The notes beneath the pieces are model-generated. The model was not told the origin of the DNA. It saw only the letters and a program-made list of their open reading frames with translations, and ran no database searches. From Chryseobacterium indicum (lineage in GTDB: Bacteria; Bacteroidota; Bacteroidia; Flavobacteriales; Weeksellaceae): DNA of 64,000 nucleotides. Location: the NCBI RefSeq assembly GCF_021504595.1, contig NZ_JACSGT010000001.1, forward strand, positions 1,984,001 to 2,048,000. Reading direction: 5' to 3'. Shown one piece after another: positions 27,576 to 36,274 of this stretch (the stretch's first letter is position 1; every line of letters starts with the position of its first letter). The position numbers and the translations under genes were made by a program.

Positions 27576-27662
27576 TGTCATTCTGTACGAAACAAATTGT
27601 AGTGAAAAATCTCTTTTTTATAATTTATAATATTACTAGATTCTTCCTTCGTCAGAATGACA
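27576..27662. repeat. GTCATTC-type inverted element (argF'-argD gap)
   Basis: Perfect 10-bp arms TGTCATTCTG and CAGAATGACA enclose AAAAATCTC and AGATTCTTCC half-sites. It is an interspersed inverted repeat also seen in variant form at 24213-24290 and 40250-40324. Confidence 0.65.
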
Positions 27663-27681
27663 GCTCGTAAATTTTCACAGG

Positions 27682-28821
27682 TTAAATATTCTCCAATACT
27701 TCTTTCAAAGCATTAATAAAAAGATCAGCTTCTTCTTTCTTAATATTAAGTGCCGGAAGAATCCTCAAGACCGCTTTATCATTAGAGTTTCCTGTGAAAA
27801 TATGATGATGGTACAAGAGGCTGTTCCTCACTTCCGAGCAATCTCTGTCAAGTTCAATCCCAATCATCAAGCCTTTCCTTCGGATGGTTTTTATATGTGG
27901 AAAATCTTTAATTTCATTTTCAATATATTCGCCCATTTTCTGAGCATTTTCGATAAGATTTTCATCTTTCATGACATCTAAAACAGCAATTGCCGCAACA
28001 CAAGCCAAATGATTTCCGCCAAAAGTCGTTCCCAATAAACCATTACTTGCCTGAAACTTAGGATGAATTAAAACGCCACCAATCGGGAAGCCATTTCCCA
28101 TTCCTTTTGCAGTGGTGATGATATCTGCTTCAATCTCAAATTCCTGATGGGCAAAGAAATAACCACTTCTTCCGTATCCCGACTGAACTTCATCTAAAAT
28201 CAAAACAACATTGTATTTTTCGCATAATTCTTTGATTTTAGTTAAAAATTCAACTGTTGGAATCATAATTCCGCCCACTCCCTGAATTCCTTCAATGATG
28301 ACGGATGAAATTTCGTTTCCCTGCTTTTCAAAAACTTCTTCGAGCTGTTCGATATTGTTCCATTCAGTTTTAATGAATCTTTCATCATAATTCACCGGAG
28401 CTACAATTTTAGGATTGTCCGTCACCGAAACGGCTGCCGAAGTTCTTCCATGAAATGATCCTGAAAAATACAGCACTTTGTTTTTTTCGTTATGAAAAGA
28501 CGCCAATTTTAAAGCATTTTCATTCGCTTCAGCTCCTGAATTACATAAAAACAAATTGTACTCTTCCAAACCTGAAAGTTTTCCCAATTTTTCAGCCAGT
28601 TCAGCCTGCAATTCATTCTGAACCGAATTTGAATAGAAAGATATTTTATCTAATTGATTTTTTAACTGAGCTTGATAATGGGGATGGTTGTGACCGATGG
28701 ATATCACCGCATGACCTCCGTAAAAATCAAGATATTTTTCTCCTTTATCGTCCCAGAGAAATGATCCCTGCGCTTTTACCGGATTGATGTTGAATAATGG
28801 ATATACGTTGAATAAATTCAT
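27682..28821 (-). CDS. argD: Acylornithine aminotransferase (class III)
   Basis: A 379-residue PLP-dependent class III aminotransferase. The Schiff-base lysine is K239 (TTAKGMGNGF), D210 (ILDEVQSG) holds the pyridine nitrogen, and NSGAEANENALKLA binds phosphate. It makes N-acylornithine from the semialdehyde using glutamate. Length is normal. It lies between argC and argF'; both flanking gaps hold repeat elements. Confidence 0.93.
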   Translation of the reverse strand: MNLFNVYPLFNINPVKAQGSFLWDDKGEKYLDFYGGHAVISIGHNHPHYQAQLKNQLDKISFYSNSVQNELQAELAEKLGKLSGLEEYNLFLCNSGAEANENALKLASFHNEKNKVLYFSGSFHGRTSAAVSVTDNPKIVAPVNYDERFIKTEWNNIEQLEEVFEKQGNEISSVIIEGIQGVGGIMIPTVEFLTKIKELCEKYNVVLILDEVQSGYGRSGYFFAHQEFEIEADIITTAKGMGNGFPIGGVLIHPKFQASNGLLGTTFGGNHLACVAAIAVLDVMKDENLIENAQKMGEYIENEIKDFPHIKTIRRKGLMIGIELDRDCSEVRNSLLYHHHIFTGNSNDKAVLRILPALNIKKEEADLFINALKEVLENI

Positions 28822-28873
28822 GTCTATTTATAAATGATAATTGATGTTTGATGAATGATTCATCTTTATTATA

Positions 28874-29078
28874 TTTTTCTTTTGTCTTGAAACAAAAGAA
28901 ATAAAAATTCAAGACTTGGAAACTTCCGCTAAAAAATATTTTTGTTCTCTAAAAATTCTAAAACTTGCGCGAAATTAGCATTTGCTCTTCGGTTCTACAT
29001 TTGTTTCGCGCTTCAAACAGTAGAATTTTCTTAACGTTCACAAAACTATTTTTCTTAACGCTCCATTTTCTTAAGTCG
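28874..29078 (+). repeat. Family D structured repeat, copy D2 (argC-argD gap)
   Basis: It matches D1 (24308-24513) in order and orientation: TTTTGTCTTGAAACAAAAGA hairpin, TTCAAGACTTGGAAACTTCC, CTTGCGCGAAA pairing with TTTCGCGC, CTTCAAACAGTAGAATTTTC, CTTAACGCTCC, CTTAAGTCGG. It occupies most of the 307-base gap 28822-29128; the remainder shows only a short TGATAATTGATG motif. Confidence 0.75.
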
Positions 29079-29128
29079 GTTTTGATTGAGTTGTAAAAAT
29101 TCACGATTGACCTATTGACTATTCACGT

Positions 29129-30109
29129 TTAAAACGCTGTCGCTTTCAAGTTCAATCCTAAATTCTCTTCCCAGCCCATGGCAATATTCATATTTTGAAC
29201 CGCCTGTCCGGAAGCACCTTTTAACAAATTGTCAATCGCTGAGTGAATGACCGCAACATTCCCACATTTTTCAATCTGTATCACACAGCGATTGGTATTG
29301 ACAACCTGCTTTAAATCAATTGCTTTTCCGCTTACCTGTACAAAAGGTTCCTCTGCATAAAAATCTTCAAACAACTGATAGATCTGTGAAAGTTCTGCAT
29401 CTGTTTTCACGGTAGAACTTGTAAAAATTCCTCTCGCAAAATCTCCCCTCCATGGAACAAAATTCAGACTGATTTCCTGGTTATTAAAAGAAATTAATTG
29501 CTGTAAAATCTCATCCACATGTTGATGTGTTAAAGTTTTATACGCTGAAATATTATCGTTCCTCCAAGTAAAATGTGTGGTTGCCTGTAAAGACTGACCC
29601 GCACCTGTGGAACCTGTGATTCCTGTTGTATACACTTCATTCAACAACCCTTTTTGAGCTAAAGGAAGTAAAGCCAGTTGAATTGCTGTTGCAAAACATC
29701 CCGGATTGGCAATACTTTTAGCGTCCGAAAGTTGTTTTTTATTGATTTCGGGCAATCCGTAGATAAAATTTCTGTTTCCGAAATTTCCATCGAGGCGAAA
29801 ATCGTTCCCTAAATCAATCACCAATGTTTCATCTTTTACGGGATTCTGAATCAGCCAATTCTGACTTTCTTTGTGAGGAAGGCATAGAAAGAGAATATCG
29901 ACTTCTTCAGACTGATCCGTTAAAACCATTTCACAAACCGTCGTTAAATCCGGGTACAAGTCTGAAATTTTTATTCCCGAATTTGAACGGCTATATAAAA
30001 AACTCAATGATACATTGGGATGAAAAACCAACAGACGAACCAGCTCGCTTCCTGTGTAACCGTTGGCTCCGATGATTCCAATTTTCTTTTTCATTTCATT
30101 ATTTTCCAT
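29129..30109 (-). CDS. argC: N-acetyl-gamma-glutamyl-phosphate reductase
   Basis: A 326-residue NADP-dependent reductase: GANGYTGSELVRLL (14-27) is the nucleotide-binding turn and C138 (NPGCFATA) the thioester-forming catalytic Cys. It reduces N-acylglutamyl phosphate to the semialdehyde. A second ATG five codons in (MKKKIGIIG) could be the real start. It follows argG by 216 bases containing two REP copies and a family C element. Confidence 0.95.
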   Translation of the reverse strand: MENNEMKKKIGIIGANGYTGSELVRLLVFHPNVSLSFLYSRSNSGIKISDLYPDLTTVCEMVLTDQSEEVDILFLCLPHKESQNWLIQNPVKDETLVIDLGNDFRLDGNFGNRNFIYGLPEINKKQLSDAKSIANPGCFATAIQLALLPLAQKGLLNEVYTTGITGSTGAGQSLQATTHFTWRNDNISAYKTLTHQHVDEILQQLISFNNQEISLNFVPWRGDFARGIFTSSTVKTDAELSQIYQLFEDFYAEEPFVQVSGKAIDLKQVVNTNRCVIQIEKCGNVAVIHSAIDNLLKGASGQAVQNMNIAMGWEENLGLNLKATAF

Positions 30110-30151
30110 AGGTTTTCACCTAAGGTTATTTATATTGAACCCTTCGGGTTC
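30106..30151 (+). repeat. Family B REP palindrome (argC-argG gap, copy 1)
   Basis: CCATAGGT..ACCTAAGG hairpin followed by the perfect GAACCCTTCGGGTTC hairpin (30137-30151). It overlaps the first codons of argC at its left edge. Confidence 0.8.
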
Positions 30152-30174
30152 TTTGTTTGTATTGATCTTTTAAT

Positions 30175-30219
30175 CCATAGGTTTTACCTACGGCTATTCG
30201 TATTGAACCCTTCGGGTTC
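30175..30219 (+). repeat. Family B REP palindrome (argC-argG gap, copy 2)
   Basis: CCATAGGTTTTACCTACGG followed by GAACCCTTCGGGTTC (30205-30219), a tandem repeat of the module at 30106-30151 and the closest match to the REPs around the RAYT gene. Confidence 0.85.
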
Positions 30220-30238
30220 ATTGGTCTTCGACTCTCTT

Positions 30239-30318
30239 GCAGCCCGACTTGAACGGAAATCCTTTTATGAGGAGGAACGACGAATAAAAGATTGGGAGTG
30301 GAAGGCGGATAAAGCTGC
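30239..30318 (+). repeat. Family C bulged-stem hairpin element, copy C4
   Basis: The closing stem is GCAGCCCG (30239-30246) against CGG-ATAAA-GCTGC (30306-30318); the five-base bulge is ATAAA. The inner stem is ATCCTTTTAT/ATAAAAGAT. As with C3, it lies about 20 bases after a family B copy. Confidence 0.72.
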
Positions 30319-30325
30319 CCAAATT

Positions 30326-31513
30326 TTATTTATTAATCTGATGATATATGTTTAAAGAATTGCTTACAATCTTTGTGTAGCCTTTTACATCTTCGCCTGT
30401 CCATGCCCTGTTTGCTTCTCCGTAGCTTCCGAATTTGTCTGACATCAGATCGTGCTCAGATTCAATTCCATTCAAAATAAATCGGTAAGGATGAAGGGTT
30501 ACAAATACTTTTCCGCTGACTGTTTTTTGAGAATCAACAAGAAAAGACTCGATATTTCTCATCACAGGATCTAAGAAAAGTGCTTCGTGAAGCCAGTTTC
30601 CGTACCAGTCGGATAATTGGGACTTCATCATCTGCTGATATTTTGAAAGCGTATGTTTTTCTAATAAATGATGCGCTTTGATGATTACTGAAGCCGCTGC
30701 TGCCTCAAAACCTACTCTTCCTTTGATTCCGACAATGGTATCTCCTACGTGAATATCACGACCGATTCCGTAAGCCGAAGCCAATTCTTCAATTTTCTGA
30801 ATTGCGTAAACCGGATGTTCAAAATTTTCACCATTTACGGCTACAATTTCACCATTTTTAAACTCAATCTTCAGTTCAGAGGGTTGATTTTCTTTAATTT
30901 GTGACGGAAAAGCTTCTTCAGGAAGATAATTTCTTGAAGTCAGCGTTTCTTTTCCGCCAACTGAAGTTCCCCAAAGTCCTTTATTCACAGAATATTGTGC
31001 TTTCTGAAATTCCATTTCATAACCGTGATTTTTCAAGAATTCAATTTCTTCTTCACGGGAAAGAGCCATATCACGAATGGGTGTAATGATCTCTACATTC
31101 GGACACATTACCTGAAAAATGAGATCAAAACGAACCTGATCATTTCCCGCTCCTGTACTTCCATGGGCAATTGCATCCGCTCCGATTTCGATCGCATATT
31201 TTGCAATTTCCTGCGCCTGAATGGTACGCTCCGCGCTTACAGACAAAGGATAGGTATTGTTTTTCAGAACATTTCCGAAAATCAGATATTTTACACAAGA
31301 ATTGTAATAATCTTCCTGAGCATCAACGCACCTGTATTCTTTTACCCCAAGATCCAGGGCTTTTTTCTCCAATTCTTTTTCTTCATTTTTGGAAAAACCT
31401 CCGGTGTTTACAGTAACTGCATACACATCATACCCCAGTGTTTCGCTGAGATATTTGGCGCAGTAAGAGGTATCGAGACCTCCGCTAAATGCTAAAACTA
31501 CTTTCTTGCTCAT
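30326..31513 (-). CDS. argG: Argininosuccinate synthase
   Basis: A 395-residue enzyme with the N-type ATP pyrophosphatase P-loop FSGGLDTS (9-16) and the family blocks STGAGNDQVRFD and SVDKN-equivalent region. It joins citrulline and aspartate to argininosuccinate. Its start overlaps the end of the upstream GNAT gene by 29 bases, so the two are translated as a coupled pair at the head of the arg operon. Confidence 0.96.
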   Translation of the reverse strand: MSKKVVLAFSGGLDTSYCAKYLSETLGYDVYAVTVNTGGFSKNEEKELEKKALDLGVKEYRCVDAQEDYYNSCVKYLIFGNVLKNNTYPLSVSAERTIQAQEIAKYAIEIGADAIAHGSTGAGNDQVRFDLIFQVMCPNVEIITPIRDMALSREEEIEFLKNHGYEMEFQKAQYSVNKGLWGTSVGGKETLTSRNYLPEEAFPSQIKENQPSELKIEFKNGEIVAVNGENFEHPVYAIQKIEELASAYGIGRDIHVGDTIVGIKGRVGFEAAAASVIIKAHHLLEKHTLSKYQQMMKSQLSDWYGNWLHEALFLDPVMRNIESFLVDSQKTVSGKVFVTLHPYRFILNGIESEHDLMSDKFGSYGEANRAWTGEDVKGYTKIVSNSLNIYHQINK

Positions 31514-32081
31514 TATTGTATCTGTTTTCAGACTGATTATTTTCAGTGCTGTTTTTTGTATTATCGGGAACGAAAAGCATTGCTGTGCAAAGACAGTTTT
31601 TCCGTTCTTTTTTCATTAAAATATCATAATTCACGCAGCTTTTGCAGCCGTTCCAGAATTCTTCATCCTGAGTAAGTTCAGAATAAATAACGGGTTTATA
31701 TCCTAAATCGCTGTTGATCTTCATCACCGCCAAACCGGTAGTTAAACCGAAAATTTTAGCGTTTGGGTATTTTTTTCGGGACAAAGCGAATACTTTGTCC
31801 TTGATTAAGGTTGCCACTCCCAAATGCCTGAATTCCGGAGAAACAATAAGCCCGGAATTGGCAACAAACTGTCCGTGAGACCATGTTTCTATATAACAGA
31901 AACCCACCCACTTTCCTTTATCAGTGGCGACTACAGCGTTTCCATCAGTAATTTTTTTACTGAGATACTCGATGGAACGTTTGGCAATCCCCGTTCCTCT
32001 GCGCTGTGCGGAATCGTACATTTCCTGCTGTATTTCACTCACATACATCAGATGCATGGATGAGGAAATTTCTATTTCCAT
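31485..32081 (-). CDS. GNAT acetyltransferase heading the arg operon; candidate glutamate N-acyltransferase
   Basis: A 198-residue GNAT-fold protein. The acyl-CoA loop is SPEFRHLGVATLIKD (about residues 84-97; R-x-x-G-x-A pattern), followed by YPNAKIFGLTTGLAVMKINS. Its first-gene position, 29-base overlap with argG, and the absence of argA, argJ or any other acylglutamate synthase among the arg genes suggest that it performs the first step, N-acylation of glutamate. The Cys-containing tail (GCKSC, NCLCTAM) and a poly-Asn/Gln C-terminus are unusual. The role is inference; the fold is clear. Confidence 0.7.
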   Translation of the reverse strand: MEIEISSSMHLMYVSEIQQEMYDSAQRRGTGIAKRSIEYLSKKITDGNAVVATDKGKWVGFCYIETWSHGQFVANSGLIVSPEFRHLGVATLIKDKVFALSRKKYPNAKIFGLTTGLAVMKINSDLGYKPVIYSELTQDEEFWNGCKSCVNYDILMKKERKNCLCTAMLFVPDNTKNSTENNQSENRYNNEQESSFSI

Positions 32082-32102
32082 TTATTTATCTAATTTTTTT
32101 GG

Positions 32103-32134
32103 CAAATTTAAAATATAATTTCTTTTAAAACCAA
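32103..32134 (-). promoter_or_regulatory. Promoter of the arg operon
   Basis: The minus strand carries TAAATTTG (32103-32110), an exact TAnnTTTG box, with TTG at 32132-32134 21 bases upstream. The 5' leader would be about 15 bases before the GNAT start at 32081. No clear ArgR-type palindrome was recognised. Confidence 0.55.
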
Positions 32135-32241
32135 ATAAAAAAGATAATTTTATTGAATTAAATTAATAAACAGGTAATTTTATCTTTACATGAAATTAAT
32201 ATTTTGCTAAATTATTATATATTTGCTAAAAAGATATAGTT

Positions 32242-32658
32242 ATGGAAAATCGCTGTCCGAAATGCAACACAGACAAAGTGGTAAAAAGCGGAATTGTAAA
32301 CAACAAACAACGCTTTTTATGTAAAGACTGCAACTATTATTTCACGGTAAAAAAACTGGGAAAACAAATAGATGATTACTACGTAACCAAAGCTTTACAG
32401 CTCTATCTCGAGGGATTGAGTTTTCGTGAAATTGAAAGAATTATAGGCGTTTCTCATGTGACGATCAGTTCATGGATCAAGAAATACAATATTACAAGAC
32501 CTCCTCATTCTGAGTTTCATCCGGTATATAAAATCCTAAAACAAAATGAGCTGATTGACTATATGAGTAAAGAAGAAAATCTGAAAAATTCAGGATTAAT
32601 TATCACTCAGTTTGCAGACAAATATATGCTGATAAAATGGGAAAGATTTAAGAAATAA
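32242..32658 (+). CDS. InsA-like zinc-ribbon/HTH protein (probable domesticated regulator)
   Basis: A 138-residue protein with an N-terminal zinc ribbon (C5, C8, C27, C30; RCPKCNT and FLCKDCN) as in IS1 InsA, and a following HTH (SFREIERIIGVSHVTISSWI, about 60-79). No DDE transposase domain (InsB) follows and no inverted repeats flank it, so it is not an active IS. It is divergent from the arg operon and has its own TATATTTG box at 32218-32225. A role as a regulator of the arg operon or of the downstream uptake module is inference. Confidence 0.7.
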   Translation: MENRCPKCNTDKVVKSGIVNNKQRFLCKDCNYYFTVKKLGKQIDDYYVTKALQLYLEGLSFREIERIIGVSHVTISSWIKKYNITRPPHSEFHPVYKILKQNELIDYMSKEENLKNSGLIITQFADKYMLIKWERFKK

Positions 32659-32807
32659 TTTTAAAATCAATTGAAAATAAATGAATTGAGAATTTAAAAT
32701 CCTGCTCAATACCAATAAATACTAAACTCAAAACTTAGAACTTTAAGATCTATCTATATACTTACCATTAATATATATTAAATTTCTTTAAATAAATTTT
32801 TAATTAC

Positions 32808-32842
32808 AATTTGGCTTTCACAAAAAAAAACGCCAAAAATTG
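32808..32842 (+). other. Leader hairpin before the porin gene
   Basis: CAATTTGGC (32808-32816) pairs with GCCAAAAATTG (32832-32842), allowing a two-base bulge, ending 7 bases before the porin ATG. It could bear on translation or be an operator half-site pair. Confidence 0.35.
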
Positions 32843-32849
32843 ATAATTT

Positions 32850-34229
32850 ATGAAGAAATTAATCACTTTTATTGGATTGGCTTTAATCAGCAATTCTTTA
32901 CACGCTCAAGGTTCACCGGATTATGGAAGCGGATTAAAAATTAATCTCAATCAGCAGGGCGATAAATATGTCAGGTTCATTTTATGGGATCAGTTTTGGT
33001 TGAGGAACACGCAAATGAATCCGGGAAGTATGGTTGGCGGAGAACCCACAGACAATTCATGGAGTCTGGGAAACAGGAGATTACGTACTTTGGCGTACGC
33101 TCAGATTTCCAAAAGATATATGATCTTAGCGCATTTTGGGATTAACAATCAGACATTTATCAATGGAGGCGGTTCGGGAACTTCAGGAACAGGAGGTTAT
33201 GGAAATGGTAAAAAACCGCAGCTCTTTTTTCATGATGCATGGAATGAATACGCTGTATTTCTACCCGGAGAAGCAGGAAAATTTACCTTGTCTTTAGGAG
33301 CGGGACTGCATTACTACATGGGACTTTCCCGAATGACGATGGCATCAACATTAAACTTCCTTACGGTTGACTCCCCTATTTTTACGTGGCCATTAATCGA
33401 TAATTCTGATCAGTTTGCGAGACAACTGGGAATGTTTGCGAAAGGCAAATACGGAAAACTGGAATACCGTTTCAGTTTAAACAAGCCTTTTGCAACGGAT
33501 TTAACTCCGGTAAATGTTACCGATCCTGCTAAAGCGGTTGCCGTGGACAACAATGGAAACCCCAATTTTTCAAAAGCCGGATATGTAGAGTATCAGTTTT
33601 TAGATGAAGAATCCAATGTATTGCCTTTCAAAGTGGGTTCTTATCTGGGAACCAAAAAAGTTTTTAATCTTGGCGCAGGATTTTACCATCAAAAAGACGG
33701 AACCCGAACTTCTGTAAATTCCACTGTTGAAAAGCACGACATCACCCTTGTTGCAGTAGATGCTTTTGCAGATATTCCTTTGGGAAATGCTAAAAATAAA
33801 ATGGCAGTTTCCGCGTATGCAGGTTATTACAACTATCAGTTTGGTCCGAATTACGTGAGAAATTTAGGAATTATGAATATCGCTGCTTCTGATCCGAATT
33901 TTACGGGAAGCAAAGCCATTGCAGGAGTAGGAAATCTACAGCCAACCATCGGAACAGGAAATATTATCTACGCACAAGCCGGATTGCTTTTACCAAGTCA
34001 GGCTGAAAAGCCGAAAATCAGAATCCAGCCTTTCGCAGCATATACTCACAAAAATTTTGAAGCATTTGACAAATCTTCGTCACAGTTTGATGTGGGTGCA
34101 AACTGGTTCATAGACGGTCATCATGCGAAAATTACCACGCAGTATTCAACAAGACCGGTTTATACAAGTCCTACGGAAAGACCTTCTTCAAAAGGAGAAT
34201 TCATTGTACAGTTCCAGATTTACTTGTAA
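32850..34229 (+). CDS. Outer-membrane porin-like beta-barrel protein
   Basis: A 459-residue protein with a signal peptide (1-19, SNSLHAQ). Alternating short beta strands with aromatic girdles run through the chain, and it ends in an aromatic/hydrophobic strand (EFIVQFQIYL), as expected for an outer-membrane barrel. I do not recognise a named family. Its position directly before an MHS-type transporter and the acyl-CoA synthetases suggests it lets small organic acids into the periplasm. An ATTTGAC/GTCAAAT hairpin (34292-34308) with T-rich sequence after it lies between it and the transporter. Confidence 0.7.
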   Translation: MKKLITFIGLALISNSLHAQGSPDYGSGLKINLNQQGDKYVRFILWDQFWLRNTQMNPGSMVGGEPTDNSWSLGNRRLRTLAYAQISKRYMILAHFGINNQTFINGGGSGTSGTGGYGNGKKPQLFFHDAWNEYAVFLPGEAGKFTLSLGAGLHYYMGLSRMTMASTLNFLTVDSPIFTWPLIDNSDQFARQLGMFAKGKYGKLEYRFSLNKPFATDLTPVNVTDPAKAVAVDNNGNPNFSKAGYVEYQFLDEESNVLPFKVGSYLGTKKVFNLGAGFYHQKDGTRTSVNSTVEKHDITLVAVDAFADIPLGNAKNKMAVSAYAGYYNYQFGPNYVRNLGIMNIAASDPNFTGSKAIAGVGNLQPTIGTGNIIYAQAGLLLPSQAEKPKIRIQPFAAYTHKNFEAFDKSSSQFDVGANWFIDGHHAKITTQYSTRPVYTSPTERPSSKGEFIVQFQIYL

Positions 34230-34291
34230 AAAATTAGATTTTTTATTTAAGGATTTAAGAAAAACATCAAAAACGTTTTTAAGCGTAATTT

Positions 34292-34308
34292 ATTTGACCT
34301 TGTCAAAT
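34292..34308. terminator. Hairpin after the porin gene, weak terminator or operator
   Basis: ATTTGAC-CTT-GTCAAAT, 7-bp perfect arms, followed by TTTATTAATTTTTT. It is short and AT-rich for a terminator; it could reduce read-through between the porin and transporter genes. Confidence 0.4.
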
Positions 34309-34412
34309 CTTTATTAATTTTTTAAGCAAAATTTCCCAACTTTTTAATATGAAAATCAAAAAAAGTTAAAAAACTCAATATCAATTTAAACTAACATCAA
34401 AAATTAAAGCAT

Positions 34413-35993
34413 ATGAGCGATAACAATGAAATAAGCTACGAGAATATGACTGATAAGCAAAAGAATCGTACGATCTGGAGCGTCATTACAGCATCATCTC
34501 TCGGAACACTGATCGAATGGTATGATTTCTACATTTTCGGAAGTCTTGCCGTTGTACTGGCTACTAAATTTTTCCCGGCAGATAATCCTACTGCAGCATT
34601 TTTATCTACATTAGCTACTTTTGCCGCAGGATTTGTCGTGAGACCTTTCGGAGCGCTGTTTTTCGGGAGGTTAGGCGATCTTATAGGGAGAAAATACACC
34701 TTTTTGGTCACTTTACTGATTATGGGATTTTCCACATTCCTTATCGGATGTATTCCCAGTTATGAAACCATAGGATTTATGGCTCCTGTTTTGGTATTAA
34801 TTTTAAGATTATTACAGGGATTGGCTTTAGGAGGAGAATATGGAGGCGCTGCAACTTATGTCGCAGAATACGCACAGCCCGGAAGAAGAGGCTACTGGAC
34901 TTCATGGATCCAGACTACCGCAACAGCCGGACTTTTCATTTCACTTATTGTAATTATGGTGACAAAAACCACTCTTTCCACTGAGGAATTTGACGGTTGG
35001 GGATGGAGAGTTCCGTTCTGGATTTCGATATTAATGGTGGGTGTTTCTTACATCATCAGAAAAAATATGAAAGAATCTCCGCTTTTTGCCAAAGCTAAAA
35101 GTGAAGGAAAGACTTCTAAAAATCCTTTAAAAGAAAGTTTCGGAAACAAACTGAACTTCAAATTTGTTCTTCTTGCCTTATTCGGGGCAGCGATGGGACA
35201 AGGGGTAATCTGGTACACAGGACAATTTTATGCCATGAGCTTCCTTCAGAAAGTGATGAATATTGAATCGATTCAGGTGGATTATTTAATGGCAACTGCC
35301 TTGTTTTTGGGAACTCCTTTTTTCGTTTTCTTTGGATGGCTTTCTGATAAAGTTGGAAGAAAAGCAATCATGATGACCGGAATGCTGATCGCCATTTTAG
35401 CGTACAGACCGATTTATGACAGGATGTTTAAAAGCGTTGATTTAAAATCCAAAACCGTAGCAGAAAGCGGTCTGGTTGAAAAAAGAACGGCAAAAATTCA
35501 TGATAAAATCGCAACGGACAGTTTAATCACCTTCCACAAAGAAACGCTTTTCACGGACGGAACTTTAGCTAAAAAAGACAGCATTGTACACTGGTCTCCG
35601 ACCGGACCTGTGATGAAAGACGGAAAAGCAGAAGAAGCAAAAGTAACTCAGTCGATAAAGATCAACGACAGCACAAAATGGTATCTTGTATTTTTAGTTT
35701 TTATTCAGGTGATTTTTGTAACGATGGTTTACGGTCCTATTGCGGCATTTTTAGTTGAAATGTTCCCGGTAAGAATCCGCTACACCTCGATGTCATTACC
35801 TTATCATATTGGAAACGGGGTTTTCGGAGGACTGCTTCCTGCTGTTGCCACTTATCTCGTAACCACAGGAAAAGATGGAGGACATCCTGAATGGTATCTG
35901 GAAGGACTTTGGTATCCGATAGGCGTTGCCGCTGTCTGTCTTTTAGTCGGATTAATTTATCTTAAAAATAAGAACAATAATATTCACGATTAA
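34413..35993 (+). CDS. MFS transporter, metabolite:H+ symporter (MHS) type
   Basis: A 526-residue twelve-helix transporter. The MHS signature is seen in TLIEWYDFYIFGSLA (residues 32-46), GRLGDLIGRKYTF (motif A) and RLLQGLALGGEYGGA. The family moves carboxylates and related solutes with protons. A hydrophilic segment of about 85 residues (about 335-420, rich in Lys/Asp/Ser) is inserted in the second half before the helix WYLVFLVFIQVIFV, which is longer than usual. Downstream acyl-CoA synthetases point to acetate, propionate or a related acid as substrate; this is inference. Confidence 0.85.
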   Translation: MSDNNEISYENMTDKQKNRTIWSVITASSLGTLIEWYDFYIFGSLAVVLATKFFPADNPTAAFLSTLATFAAGFVVRPFGALFFGRLGDLIGRKYTFLVTLLIMGFSTFLIGCIPSYETIGFMAPVLVLILRLLQGLALGGEYGGAATYVAEYAQPGRRGYWTSWIQTTATAGLFISLIVIMVTKTTLSTEEFDGWGWRVPFWISILMVGVSYIIRKNMKESPLFAKAKSEGKTSKNPLKESFGNKLNFKFVLLALFGAAMGQGVIWYTGQFYAMSFLQKVMNIESIQVDYLMATALFLGTPFFVFFGWLSDKVGRKAIMMTGMLIAILAYRPIYDRMFKSVDLKSKTVAESGLVEKRTAKIHDKIATDSLITFHKETLFTDGTLAKKDSIVHWSPTGPVMKDGKAEEAKVTQSIKINDSTKWYLVFLVFIQVIFVTMVYGPIAAFLVEMFPVRIRYTSMSLPYHIGNGVFGGLLPAVATYLVTTGKDGGHPEWYLEGLWYPIGVAAVCLLVGLIYLKNKNNNIHD

Positions 35994-36036
35994 GCCCAGA
36001 ATCACTTAAAAATTTATTAATTTTAAAACTACTAAA

Positions 36037-36264
36037 ATGAACGGACTAAAAAAAATATTAGGCGTACTCTGGATCGCCATTGCATTAGTTGTAGGATATT
36101 TCGGAATTACGGTAATGGGAATTCCAAAAATCACCTCAGGAAAACAGGAAGATCTGGTTTTCGGGATCATTATCCTTTGTGTACTGATGCCGATTATTTC
36201 CGGCGGAATGGCAATTTTCGGCTATTATGCATTAATCGGGGAATATTCTGACGATAAAGTTTAA
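36037..36264 (+). CDS. Small two-helix membrane protein (DUF6814-like)
   Basis: A 75-residue protein with two membrane helices (about 5-27 and 42-67) joined by a short loop KITSGKQEDL. It resembles a conserved small protein that accompanies MHS transporters in Bacteroidota. It starts 43 bases after the transporter stop and probably belongs to the same operon. It may be a transporter accessory subunit; no direct evidence. Confidence 0.65.
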   Translation: MNGLKKILGVLWIAIALVVGYFGITVMGIPKITSGKQEDLVFGIIILCVLMPIISGGMAIFGYYALIGEYSDDKV

Positions 36265-36274
36265 TCTATTGATG

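Noticed and set aside
30020..30355. Plus-strand frame of 111 codons across the argC-argG gap
   Set aside because: It runs through argC antisense, two REPs and a family C element; chance read-through of repeats.
32242..32658. Active IS1-type element
   Set aside because: No transposase catalytic domain, no inverted ends and no target duplication around it.
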